Assembly: GCA_021824175.1 (NCBI GenBank)
Contig: JAKALP010000002.1
Coordinates: forward strand, 287,189-351,188
DNA length: 64,000 nucleotides
Source: Deltaproteobacteria bacterium
GTDB lineage: Bacteria; Desulfobacterota; Desulfobacteria; Desulfobacterales; Desulfosarcinaceae
Reading direction: 5' to 3'
Positions 8,314 through 16,543 of this stretch are shown here, piece by piece. Numbering within the stretch: the stretch's first letter is position 1; each line of letters opens with the position of its first letter. Below the pieces are notes generated by a model. That model ran no database searches. It saw only the letters and a program-made list of their open reading frames with translations, and was not told the origin of the DNA. A program made the translations under genes and the position numbers.

Positions 8314-10480
8314 AAGCACACTTTGAAAAACCACAGTGGTAGCAGTTCAGACATCCTTCGCCATGGGTCAGGGAACCGCCGCAGTCGGGGCACACGCCAG
8401 CCGGCTGGGGCGAATCTGAGGGGTCTACCACAGCCACCCGATTGAGCACCTGGGCCATGGCGTCAGGGCAGGAGAGCACCATCTTGCCGTTTTGCCACAC
8501 CGGCGAAGGACAGCGAATGCCGGTCATCTGCTTGATAATGGCTTCGGGTTTGACGCCTGAGCGCAGCGCTAAAGAGATCAACCGCCCGGCTGCTTCGATC
8601 TGGGAAGAGGCGCAGCCGCCGGTCTTGCCCATCTGGGCAAATACTTCGCACATGCCTTTGTCATCGGAGTTGATGGTGACGTAGAGTTTGCCGCAACCGG
8701 TTCCAATACGCTCGGTCAAGCCATAGGTGCGCTGGGGGCGCGGCCGGGGCGCGATTTGCTCCCCCTCGCTGCGCCCGCCACCCACATTGAGCACCTGGAG
8801 CAATCGGCTGCCGTAGCGGTAGATGGTGACTCCCTTGCAGCCGCTTTTGGCGGCGGATAAAAACACCTGGGCCACATCTTCGGCCGTGGCTTCGGAAGGG
8901 AAATTCACGGTTTTGGAAACCGCGTTATCCGTGTGCTTTTGAAAGGCGGCCTGGATTTGGACATGCCATTGTGGGGCAATATCGTGGGCCGTGCGGAACA
9001 ACTGTTGAATTGCTTCCGGAACACCCGGCACCCCTTGCACCGAACCGTTTTGCGAAACCGCCTGGATAAGTTCTTCTGAAAAAATACCTTCCTTCTTGGT
9101 CAGTTTGACAAACAGGGGATGAATCTCCGGCATGCTTTGGCCTTCGAGCATCTGCCGGGCATGGGCTATTGCAAAAATGGGTTCAATGCCGCTGGAGACC
9201 CCCGCGATCATGCTGATGGTGCCCGTGGGCGCGATGGTGGTCACGGTGGCATTGCGCATCTGGGCAAAGTTGGACCCATCGAAAATGCTGCTTTTGAAAG
9301 CGGGAAAGCTGCCCCGCCGGAGGCCCAGTTCGGCCGAAGCTTCCCGGGCCTCTTTATGGATAAAGGCCATGACCGTTTCGGCCAGCTCAATGGCCTCCGG
9401 GGAGTCATAGGCGATGCCCAATTGGATCAGCGTATCGGCAAACCCCATGATCCCCAGCCCGATTTTGCGGGTCAATTTGCTGGCTTTTTCAATGTCAGGC
9501 AAAGGGTACTGGTTGACCTCGATCACATTGTCCAGAAAGTGCACCGCGGCCTGAACCGTCTGCTTCAGACGACTAAATATTATCCCTTTGGCCGAAACCA
9601 TACGGGCCAGATTGATGGAACCCAGGGTGCATGACTCCCAGGGCAGCAGGGGCTGCTCGCCGCAGGGATTGGTGGCTTCAATGGGACCGAGCTGGGGCGT
9701 GGGGTTGTCGGCATTGACGCGATCGATGAAAACGATGCCCGGCTCGCCGCTTTGCCAGGCGGATTGCACAATAAGATCAAAGATTTTGCGCGCCGGCAGG
9801 GATCGCACCACCTGGCCGGTGCGGGGGTTAATCAGATCGTACTCCCCGCCTTTTTCCAAAGCCTCCAGAAAGGTTTGGGTCACGGCCACGGACAAGTTGA
9901 AATTGGTCAACCGGTTCAAATTGATTTTGGCCGTGATAAAGGCCTCGATATCGGGATGATCCACCCGCAGCATGCCCATGTTGGCGCCCCGGCGCGTGCC
10001 GCCCTGCTTGACCGCGTCCGTGGCCACATCAAAAACAGTCATAAAGGACAAAGGCCCGCTGGAGACCCCGGTGGTGGTGGAGACCACATCATTGGCCGGC
10101 CGGATGTGGGAAAAGGAAAAGCCCGTGCCGCCGCCGGATTTATGAATCATGGCGGTGTGCTTGACCGCATCGAAAATGCTCTCGATGGAGTCGCCCACGG
10201 GCAGCACAAAACAGGCCGCCAGCTGGCCCAGTTGGCGGCCGGCATTCATCAGGGTCGGTGAATTGGGCAAAAACCACAGATTGCTGAGCATGCGCAGGAA
10301 CAGCTTTTCCGTCTGGGCCGCGGCCTTGGCACCCCCAAAGACCCGGTCGGCCTGGGCCACATGGCGGGCCACGCGCGCCATCATCTGCTCGGGCGTTTCC
10401 ACCACGCGGCCCGCGGCATCCTTGACCAGGTATCGTTTTTCCAGCACCATCTTGGCGCTGGCCGAAAAAGAGATGGCCAT
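8312..10480 (-). CDS. nrdJ: Adenosylcobalamin-dependent (class II) ribonucleotide reductase
   Basis: It reduces ribonucleotides to deoxyribonucleotides by a radical generated from coenzyme B12, without oxygen. The preferred start (MAISFSASAKMVLEKRYLVKD) has GGGAGG five bases upstream; a longer frame upstream to 10615 is not supported. The 722-residue protein has the class II landmarks: WFLPNSPTLMNAG near residue 70, the catalytic ATNPCGEQPLLPWESC segment, GSINLARM, and a C-terminal zinc ribbon with CPDCGG and CYHCGFSKC that supplies reducing equivalents. The gene follows a selenium-type LysR regulator by 75 bases. It implies that the organism makes or imports B12. Confidence 0.95.
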   Translation of the reverse strand: MAISFSASAKMVLEKRYLVKDAAGRVVETPEQMMARVARHVAQADRVFGGAKAAAQTEKLFLRMLSNLWFLPNSPTLMNAGRQLGQLAACFVLPVGDSIESIFDAVKHTAMIHKSGGGTGFSFSHIRPANDVVSTTTGVSSGPLSFMTVFDVATDAVKQGGTRRGANMGMLRVDHPDIEAFITAKINLNRLTNFNLSVAVTQTFLEALEKGGEYDLINPRTGQVVRSLPARKIFDLIVQSAWQSGEPGIVFIDRVNADNPTPQLGPIEATNPCGEQPLLPWESCTLGSINLARMVSAKGIIFSRLKQTVQAAVHFLDNVIEVNQYPLPDIEKASKLTRKIGLGIMGFADTLIQLGIAYDSPEAIELAETVMAFIHKEAREASAELGLRRGSFPAFKSSIFDGSNFAQMRNATVTTIAPTGTISMIAGVSSGIEPIFAIAHARQMLEGQSMPEIHPLFVKLTKKEGIFSEELIQAVSQNGSVQGVPGVPEAIQQLFRTAHDIAPQWHVQIQAAFQKHTDNAVSKTVNFPSEATAEDVAQVFLSAAKSGCKGVTIYRYGSRLLQVLNVGGGRSEGEQIAPRPRPQRTYGLTERIGTGCGKLYVTINSDDKGMCEVFAQMGKTGGCASSQIEAAGRLISLALRSGVKPEAIIKQMTGIRCPSPVWQNGKMVLSCPDAMAQVLNRVAVVDPSDSPQPAGVCPDCGGSLTHGEGCLNCYHCGFSKCA

Positions 10481-10554
10481 TTTGCCTCCCTTCGCTGATG
10501 TTCCTTCAAAATCGTCACAATAGGATAACCATGCCTCGTCTGAAATCAAAACGG

Positions 10555-11469
10555 CTATACGGCCTCGATGGTCTGATTGAATTCCGCACTCAGAAACTCG
10601 ATGAAGGTGCGGCAAATGGGTGAGGGCGTGCGCTGGATATGGCGGGTGAGGTAGAAATGGCGCTTGAAGTCGAGTTCTTTAATCGAGAGAGTTTTTAAAC
10701 TGCCGGCTTGCAAATCCTCTTCCACGGCCATCACCGAAAGGATGGATATGCCGGCCCTATTCTTTATGCCCTGGCGCACGGCTTCGGTGCTGCCCATCTG
10801 GGCTACGATGCGCAATTGGCTCAGATGAAAGCCTGCTTCGCGGAGCACACGCTCGATGGCGCGCAGGGTGCCGGAACCGAGCTCGCGCGCGATGAATGGC
10901 TCTTCCAGCAATTCGGCCACCGTTATGGATTGCCTGCGGGCCCAACGGTGGTCTTTGGGCACCACCACGAACAGTTCATCCTGGACCAGGGGGATTTGCT
11001 GCAGGAGCGGGAAGCCTCTATCCTGGGCGCCGACGATGCCGATTTCAATTTCTCCTTCGGTAATCTTTTCCATAATCTCGGCTGTATCGCCCACGCTCAA
11101 AGAGACTTGAACATCGGGATACTCCTGGACAAAGCGGCCGATGAGGCGCGGCAGCAGATAGGTACCGGGAATGGTACTGCCGCCAAGGATCAGCTTGCCC
11201 CTCTTTTGGCCCAGGTATGCGGCCATGGCCGCTTCAGCTTCGTCGCGCAGGGTGATCAGGCGCCGGGCATAGCCATAGAGCAGCTCACCGGCCTTGGTGG
11301 GCACTACGCTGCGGGCCAGGCGGTCCACCAGGGGCGTGCCCAGATGCTCTTCTAAATCCTTGATGTGGCTGCTCACCGTGGGCTGGGAGAGAAAGACCGC
11401 TTCGCCGGCCTTGGAAAAACTCTTCAGCTCCACCACTTTGCAGAAGATTTTGAGTTGCCACAGATCCAT
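10555..11469 (-). CDS. LysR-family regulator of the selenium-metabolism group
   Basis: A 304-residue LysR regulator: winged helix-turn-helix at 1-60 (MDLWQLKIFCKVVELKSFSK, SQPTVSSHIKDLE), linker helix, then a periplasmic-binding-protein-like effector domain (about 90-295). The N-terminus and the segment GGSTIPGTYLLPRLIG match the LysR subfamily annotated as selenium-metabolism associated in Desulfobacterota and Clostridia; this is family knowledge, not proof of function. The gene begins 2 bases after coaD and precedes nrdJ. A UGA-containing GrdB-like gene lies about 4 kb upstream in this window, which fits a selenium-using cell. The effector is not known. Confidence 0.8.
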   Translation of the reverse strand: MDLWQLKIFCKVVELKSFSKAGEAVFLSQPTVSSHIKDLEEHLGTPLVDRLARSVVPTKAGELLYGYARRLITLRDEAEAAMAAYLGQKRGKLILGGSTIPGTYLLPRLIGRFVQEYPDVQVSLSVGDTAEIMEKITEGEIEIGIVGAQDRGFPLLQQIPLVQDELFVVVPKDHRWARRQSITVAELLEEPFIARELGSGTLRAIERVLREAGFHLSQLRIVAQMGSTEAVRQGIKNRAGISILSVMAVEEDLQAGSLKTLSIKELDFKRHFYLTRHIQRTPSPICRTFIEFLSAEFNQTIEAV

Positions 11470-11471
11470 TG

Positions 11472-11981
11472 CTATCGTTTCAAATGATTATATTTATCTT
11501 TGACGCGCTCATAGACATTGGGCGGGACCATGTCCGAAATGTCGCCGCCGAAGAGCGCCGCCTCTTTGATGATGGAAGAGCTGGTGAAAAACCAGCGCAT
11601 GCCGGTCATCAAAAAAATGGTTTCGATATTGCGATTGAGCTTGCGGTTCATCAAAGCCAATTGAAACTCATGCTCGAAATCAGAAACCGCCCGCATACCC
11701 CGCAGCACCGCCTGGGCCCCTTTATTTTGAACATAATCCACCAGCAGGCCATCAAAGGTGTCGAACTCGATGCCGTCGAGATCTTTCATGCTCTCGCGCA
11801 GCATTTCCAGTCGTTCTTCCACCGTGAAGAGCGCTTTCTTGGCGGGGTTATGGAGAATGGAGACAATGATCTTGTCGAAGATTTTGCGGCCGCGTTGGAC
11901 AATATCAATGTGCCCATAGGTAACGGGATCAAAAGAACCGGGATAGACGGCAACTTTCTGAATAAGCTCCTTGCGTTTCAT
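11472..11981 (-). CDS. coaD: Phosphopantetheine adenylyltransferase
   Basis: It catalyses the fourth step of coenzyme A synthesis, joining 4'-phosphopantetheine and ATP to dephospho-CoA. The 169-residue protein has the nucleotidyltransferase signature AVYPGSFDPVTYGHIDI (11-27, with the (T/H)xGH motif at 21-24), then ALMNRKLN and the phosphate-binding TSSSIIKEAALFGGDI. The C-terminal helix ERVKDKYNHLK is usual. It opens a minus-strand run coaD - lysR - nrdJ; only two bases separate it from lysR. Confidence 0.96.
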   Translation of the reverse strand: MKRKELIQKVAVYPGSFDPVTYGHIDIVQRGRKIFDKIIVSILHNPAKKALFTVEERLEMLRESMKDLDGIEFDTFDGLLVDYVQNKGAQAVLRGMRAVSDFEHEFQLALMNRKLNRNIETIFLMTGMRWFFTSSSIIKEAALFGGDISDMVPPNVYERVKDKYNHLKR

Positions 11982-12097
11982 CGGGTGCGCTCCACTTGGA
12001 TACGTATTTGTGAGTGATTTACGGTATTTCTAGCATGGAACCGCCATAATTGCAACGCGACCACAATCTTTTCGACATCCATCATGCGACTCTGCCC

Positions 12098-12160
12098 ATC
12101 CGTGTGATCGGTGTAATCCGTGGTAAAAATTTGACCACGGATTACACTGATGGCACTGAT
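12098..12160. repeat. Dyad of 9-nt ATCCGTGTN units, copy 1
   Basis: Three 9-nt units (ATCCGTGTG, ATCGGTGTA, ATCCGTGGT) are followed by an AT-rich loop and by the same three units in reverse complement. A second, better conserved copy lies at 58528-58591. No open frame is involved. Confidence 0.85.
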
Positions 12161-12205
12161 AAGCGTAGTATTGCATACTGATGGTTGCAGCTTTTTCGCT
12201 GGTGA

Positions 12206-14506
12206 TCATATCGATTTTTCTGCCGGCCGCTCCAACAGCGCCCGGATGGTCAATCCGATGCGCTCAATGGAATAGGGTTTGCGGATAAAGGTGCAAGCCC
12301 CCAGCGCCATGGCTTCTTTCACGCGTTCGTTTTCGGAAAAACCGCTGGCAATGACAGCCTTTTGGTCGGGATGCAACAGAAGTATTTGCTTATAGGTCTC
12401 CAGGCCGTCGATGCCCGGACTCATGATCATATCCAGAAGTAGAATGTCGGCCCGCGTTTGCTTGAGATGAGCCACCGCCGCCTCACCGCTGGGCACGGCC
12501 AATGCTTTATATCCCAAAGTCTCCAGAATGCCGCAGGCGATCTCGCGCTGTTCGGCCACATCGTCGATTACCAGCACGCTTTCTCCCTGGCCTTTATAAT
12601 CTTCGAGCGGCAACGGCGCGGGGGCATCTTCTTCCGGCAGGGTCGAAGCCGGGAAGTAGAGCGTAAAAGTGGTGCCGCGGCCCACCTCGCTGGCCACATC
12701 CACATACCCGCCATGGTCTTTGACCGTACCCCACACCACGGCCATGCCCAGCCCGGTGCCGCTCTTGCCCATCTTCTTTTTGGTATAAAAGGGCTCGAAG
12801 ATGCGCTCAATGTCCGTGGCCGCGATCCCCACCCCGGCGTCCGCCACCGAAAGAGCCACATAATCGCCTGGATCGATCATTTCATAGCCAGCTCTGGTTT
12901 CGTGAACCCGGCGGTTTTCCGTGGCAATGATCAGCGCACCGCCCTGGGCCATGGCCTCGACCCCATTGTTGACCAGATTCATCAGCGATTTGGAGAGGTG
13001 GACCGGAGAGCCCACCACATTCAACAGGTCCGGGGCCAGCCGGGTCGTGATTCGGCAATCGGCATGATAGGCCTGCATGATATGGCGTTCCGGGCTTTGC
13101 AGATACTCCTGGACCACGCGGTTGAGGTTGACCACCGATTTGACGGAAACCTCTCTGCGCGCCAGGGTCAACAGATCAGAGACGATGGTGGCGGCTTTTT
13201 CCCCGGTCTTTTTGATGGTCGCCAGCGGCTTGCGCAAGGGGCTGTCTTTGGGCAGGCCGGTCAGCAGCAGTTCCGGATAGCTGACGATTCCCGATAAGAT
13301 ATTGTTCAGGTCGTGGGCCACGCCGCCCGCGATGGTGCCCATGAACTCCATTTTCTGAACTCTTTGTAACTGCGCATAGGTTTTTTCCAACTCCGCGGTG
13401 CGTTCGGCCACGAGATCTTCCAGTTGCTCCTGGTAGCGCCGCAGCTCCTGCTCCTGCCGTTTGCGCCGGGTGATGTCCCGGCCGATGAGCGCAACGCCTT
13501 GCGGCACTCCGGTCTTGTCGCGCACGACGCAGCCGGCCAGAGAAATGGGGATGGCATCACCGTTTTTAGAGCGCAGCGTGCTTTCAACATCGCTGAAGAA
13601 CCCCCGTTGGGCCAGTTCGCTTAGGATAGGCCCCGTGCTGCTGCGTTGATATTCACTCTCTTCGAACAGCAGTCTCGACGGCTGGTCAATCACTTCATGG
13701 CGTTCATAGCCCAACAGGTTCAGGGCGGCCTGATTGACCACCTTGATTTTGCGCTCCGGTGTGATGACAAACAGCGCGTCGGACATGGTCTGGATAATCT
13801 CTTTGACCGTGGTGGCCGGGCTGAGCACGAACAGCTCGTATTTCCAGATGGCATAGGCCCAGAAGCCGGCGCCGAGCGCCAGCGAAGGCTGGATCAGGTT
13901 GGGGATTTCGATGTCGAGGCGGGAACAACCGACTTCCAGGACCCCGGCCAGCATGGGCACCGAGGTGCCGATCAGCACGTATTTGGCCTGTTGCTTCTCC
14001 CTGATGTTCGTGAGCTTCAACAAATAGCGCAAACACAGAATGATTCCGAGAATGATCAGGCCAACATTAAAAGCAAAAAAGAGATTGCCGATCAAGGTCT
14101 CCCGGACAACGCCGTAGGACCAGCCCCAGGGGCTGGGCTTGGGCCCGTCGAGGACCAGACCGCCATAGTAGTCCATCAGGCCAAAGGTCAGTCCGATCAG
14201 GTAAAGAGGGAAATATACCAGAAAGAACCATTTGCGCTCGGCCAAGCGGGTGAACACGAAGACAAAGTGCAACAACGCGCAGATCAGGACATGCCAGAGG
14301 GAGCCAACCCGAAACCAGAAAAGCGCCATGGCATAGCTTTCCGCCAGGCGCATCTGAAAATCAGTAAAACAGGTATAGACCGTCAGCACGCTGTAGATGA
14401 AAAAGGTTCGGTTTAAGGCGTTGTCCGGTTGCTTTAAATAGACATTGGCGCCCAGGTAGACGTAGATCACCACCGTGCAGAGGGATATGAGGGCTAGGCT
14501 GCTCAT
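12206..14506 (-). CDS. Hybrid sensor histidine kinase (7TM-PAS-HisKA-HATPase-REC)
   Basis: A 766-residue membrane kinase. The first 230 residues form about seven membrane helices of the HisKA_7TM type. A PAS domain follows (about 232-350), a coiled coil (350-388), and the phosphoacceptor His-398 in GGVAHDLNNILSG. The ATPase domain has the N box NLVNNGVEAM, DAGVGIAATD and GTGLGMAVV. A C-terminal receiver carries the phospho-acceptor Asp-692 in LLLDMIMSPG. The layout is that of Desulfobacterota hybrid kinases that pass phosphate to a separate phosphotransfer protein or act through their receiver; the partner is not in sight. It lies 58 bases downstream of the DVU0298-type gene. Confidence 0.9.
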   Translation of the reverse strand: MSSLALISLCTVVIYVYLGANVYLKQPDNALNRTFFIYSVLTVYTCFTDFQMRLAESYAMALFWFRVGSLWHVLICALLHFVFVFTRLAERKWFFLVYFPLYLIGLTFGLMDYYGGLVLDGPKPSPWGWSYGVVRETLIGNLFFAFNVGLIILGIILCLRYLLKLTNIREKQQAKYVLIGTSVPMLAGVLEVGCSRLDIEIPNLIQPSLALGAGFWAYAIWKYELFVLSPATTVKEIIQTMSDALFVITPERKIKVVNQAALNLLGYERHEVIDQPSRLLFEESEYQRSSTGPILSELAQRGFFSDVESTLRSKNGDAIPISLAGCVVRDKTGVPQGVALIGRDITRRKRQEQELRRYQEQLEDLVAERTAELEKTYAQLQRVQKMEFMGTIAGGVAHDLNNILSGIVSYPELLLTGLPKDSPLRKPLATIKKTGEKAATIVSDLLTLARREVSVKSVVNLNRVVQEYLQSPERHIMQAYHADCRITTRLAPDLLNVVGSPVHLSKSLMNLVNNGVEAMAQGGALIIATENRRVHETRAGYEMIDPGDYVALSVADAGVGIAATDIERIFEPFYTKKKMGKSGTGLGMAVVWGTVKDHGGYVDVASEVGRGTTFTLYFPASTLPEEDAPAPLPLEDYKGQGESVLVIDDVAEQREIACGILETLGYKALAVPSGEAAVAHLKQTRADILLLDMIMSPGIDGLETYKQILLLHPDQKAVIASGFSENERVKEAMALGACTFIRKPYSIERIGLTIRALLERPAEKSI

Positions 14507-14564
14507 GGTCTAGAGATTATCGCTCCTTTGGGCTGTTTCTTGAGTTAAAACAGGATGAATGCCT

Positions 14565-15227
14565 TTATGAACCCGCCGCCACGGCCAATTCGGCCACTGT
14601 TGGCCGGGTGAAACGCTGATCTGAAAAGAGCACGATCTCATGCGGGTCCGCCTGGAGCGTTTTGAGTCCCTCGGCCAGGGCCGGCGTGCAAATGGGGCCG
14701 GCCGCCCAGGCGGCCAACCCGCGCAATCGGGCCAGCGGTGAAGAGAAAAACGGGCGCAGAAACGCCGCCGCGCCCGCGGCCAGGGCCGGCCGGGCATGGG
14801 TCAGGCGACCGATGCCCCACAACAGGCCGCCTTGCAAAGTCTCATGTTCCAGGAAGTTGCCGCCGGGGTTGAGGTAAGAGATCAGAATGGCGGCATATTC
14901 TTTGGCCAGGCCCGCATGGCAGGCCAGGATCTCGCCCATGGCTTCGGGTGAGCCCCAGCCGATGCCGCCCGACTCATCATTGAGGTTCCACATCAGGCGC
15001 CGCATGATCACCCGGCCGGCCTCCATCTCTTCATCAGCTATCCGGGCCGTGACCGCGCCCATGGCGGCAATCGCGTGCCAGCGCACGCGCTCTTCGCCAT
15101 GGTAGAGAAAGCCAAATAGGGGATTGACGGCCTGCTTCGGCGGCAGGGCCGTGATGGCGCCCAAGGCGGCCGATAGATCTTCTTGCCGCAGCAAGGGAAG
15201 TATTTGTCGTTTTACTTTTCGCAGCAT
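14565..15227 (-). CDS. DVU0298-type HEAT-repeat protein
   Basis: A 220-residue soluble protein made of paired helices (HEAT-like). Recognisable segments are NPLFGFLYHGEERVRWHAI, GAVTARIADEEMEAGRVIMR, LMWNLNDESGGIGWGSPEA, EHETLQGGLLWGIGRLTHAR and LRGLAAWAAG. I recognise it as the family named after Desulfovibrio vulgaris DVU0298, which is widespread in sulfate reducers and has no known function. The W-N-L-N-D-E-S-G-G-I-G-W-G block is its most conserved part. It lies between the selenoprotein gene upstream and the hybrid kinase downstream, all on the minus strand. Confidence 0.8.
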   Translation of the reverse strand: MLRKVKRQILPLLRQEDLSAALGAITALPPKQAVNPLFGFLYHGEERVRWHAIAAMGAVTARIADEEMEAGRVIMRRLMWNLNDESGGIGWGSPEAMGEILACHAGLAKEYAAILISYLNPGGNFLEHETLQGGLLWGIGRLTHARPALAAGAAAFLRPFFSSPLARLRGLAAWAAGPICTPALAEGLKTLQADPHEIVLFSDQRFTRPTVAELAVAAGS

Positions 15228-15245
15228 CGATAGGTTCTACTTCTA

Positions 15246-15317
15246 ACTCGTACTCGTACTCGTACGCGTACTCGAAAAACTTCCCGAGTACGAGTACGCG
15301 TACGAGTACGAGTACGA
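15246..15317. repeat. CGTACT-hexamer dyad, copy A
   Basis: A 29-nt arm made of CGTACT units with one CGTACG variant is followed by a 10-nt loop and a 33-nt reverse-complement arm with one extra hexamer near the loop. Unlike the copies at 40.3 and 49.3 kb it has no flanking terminal inverted repeats. It lies 19 bases upstream of the DVU0298-type start. Confidence 0.9.
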
Positions 15318-15350
15318 AAAGTAATTAGCATGATGTCCCAACCAGCCGAC

Positions 15351-15366
15351 GAATCAACTAATCAAC
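15351..15366. repeat. Two 8-nt GTTGATTN units next to the selenoprotein stop
   Basis: GAATCAAC and TAATCAAC in tandem abut the stop codon of the selenoprotein gene. Read on the minus strand these are GTTGATTA and GTTGATTC, the same units found at 36891 and 63848. Confidence 0.6.
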
Positions 15367-16236
15367 CTAAACCTCGCCACATAACAAACACTCATGCTCC
15401 GGATCTTCATCCCGGCTCAGCTTGTGGACCACAATCTCGCCGGGCTGATCCAGGTTTTCCATGTATTGCAGCATCAGCCGCAGCAATTGCAGCTGCCGGA
15501 AACGCTGGTGGGGAAAGGCAAAAGGGTGCCCCAGGGGAAAGCCCGTATAAATCGCCCTCGGCGGTTTGACCTTCTGGCTGATGCCCCTGGACAGAGTCAC
15601 CGACAGCGTCGGAATGCCGGCCGATTCAATGGCGCGCTGGATCAGTCCCACGGACTGGTTGCACAGCCCTCACGCCGGGGTCAGCAAAACAATGTCCACC
15701 CCATCCTGCTTGAGCAGTTGGGCCACCTGGGGCCCGGTCCTGTGCATCAGGGTCTGGATGTGGGGCGGCAGAATGTGGCCCATGAAAGAGAAGTGGCGTG
15801 TATTGACCGAACCGATCTCGCCCAGCTCAGCCAATTGCCGCAAGCGCTCAAAGGGAAAAACCACATTGATGTCCTGATCCGCATCGCTGTGATCGTAGTA
15901 ATTGTGGGTAATGGTCCAGCTGCCCGGCGCGGCCAAGGCGGGGATCTCCCGGAAACTCGGGTCCCCGGCCGGATCGCGCATATTAAATGGTGGATCGTTT
16001 TTCAAATGCACACCGGCCGTGGTCACCAGGGCCACCCGGCTTTGGGCTGCCCGGCCTTTGAAGGGCGTCCAGGGTACGTCATTAAATTCCACAAACTGAT
16101 GCTTTTTCACCCACTGCCGGAAGAGCCAGGGAAAGCGAGTGAAAACCTTGGCCAGTATTTGGTCTTTGAAGGTTTTAGTGTCGATGGGCGACCCCCTTTC
16201 TGCAAGCCTTGCATTTTTAAGATAGACGAAAACCAC
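15367..16236 (-). CDS. GrdB-like selenoprotein (UGA read as selenocysteine)
   Basis: Two frames separated by a single in-frame TGA (15672-15670) make one 289-residue protein of the glycine/sarcosine/betaine reductase selenoprotein B family (GrdB-like, PF07355-type). Family segments lie on both sides of the TGA: EFNDVPWTPFKG, ALVTTAGVHLKNDPPFNM, ITHNYYDHSDAD, HFSFMGHI and DGVDIVLLTPA before; GLCNQSVGLIQRAIESAGIP, RAIYTGFPLGHPF after. The TGA falls at position 189 in a U-x-x-C motif, where homologues carry Sec or Cys. A 6-bp hairpin suitable as a SECIS lies right behind it. The listed start is a GTG without a ribosome-binding site. The only good Shine-Dalgarno (AAAGGGGG) precedes an in-frame ATC at 16185. 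Substrate unknown; lone GrdB-like proteins are not proven glycine reductases. Confidence 0.85.
15643..15657 (-). promoter_or_regulatory. Bacterial SECIS-like hairpin
   Basis: On the minus strand, 12 nt after the UGA, CAGUCC and GGACUG form a perfect 6-bp stem with a GUG loop (or a 5-bp stem with a CGUGG loop). This spacing and the GU-containing loop fit the SelB-binding hairpins known from fdhF-type genes. Confidence 0.7.
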
Positions 16237-16302
16237 TGGTTGCTGTCAAGAGACACGCCCCCTGGCCCTCAAATTTCACCTCAAACCCGTATTGGCGCCC
16301 AA

Positions 16303-16319
16303 GTAGGAGATAGTCCTAC
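16303..16319. promoter_or_regulatory. GTAGGA-N5-TCCTAC dyad between divergent genes
   Basis: A perfect 6-bp dyad with a 5-nt spacer sits between the divergent selenoprotein and protease genes; a third TCCTAC half-site lies 16 bases further on. The shape fits a site for a NarL/LuxR-type regulator, which is an inference. Confidence 0.4.
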
Positions 16320-16543
16320 AAATTCTCTCCGGCCGGTCCTACACGCTTTTCAGAGCAAGTCGTCTACCGTGATCGGGTCGCCGGTTTTATGGTTTGAGCC
16401 ATCAAATGGATGCAGTTCAATCTGCACCTGAGGCAGTGGCCCAAAAGCAGGATCGGACCCAAGGAGAGAGTTCACATGTTTCAAACAAATTTTATCAGAA
16501 GCACTTTAAATCAGGCTCAGCACAGCCCAAAAGGAGGCCGGTA

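Noticed and set aside
10481..10615. N-terminal extension of nrdJ by 45 residues
   Set aside because: The internal ATG at 10480 has a strong Shine-Dalgarno and begins the family-typical N-terminus.
15367..15672. Stop codon as evidence of a pseudogene in the GrdB-like gene
   Set aside because: The TGA stands in the Sec/Cys column of a U-x-x-C motif, the frame continues without shift, and a SECIS-like hairpin follows.
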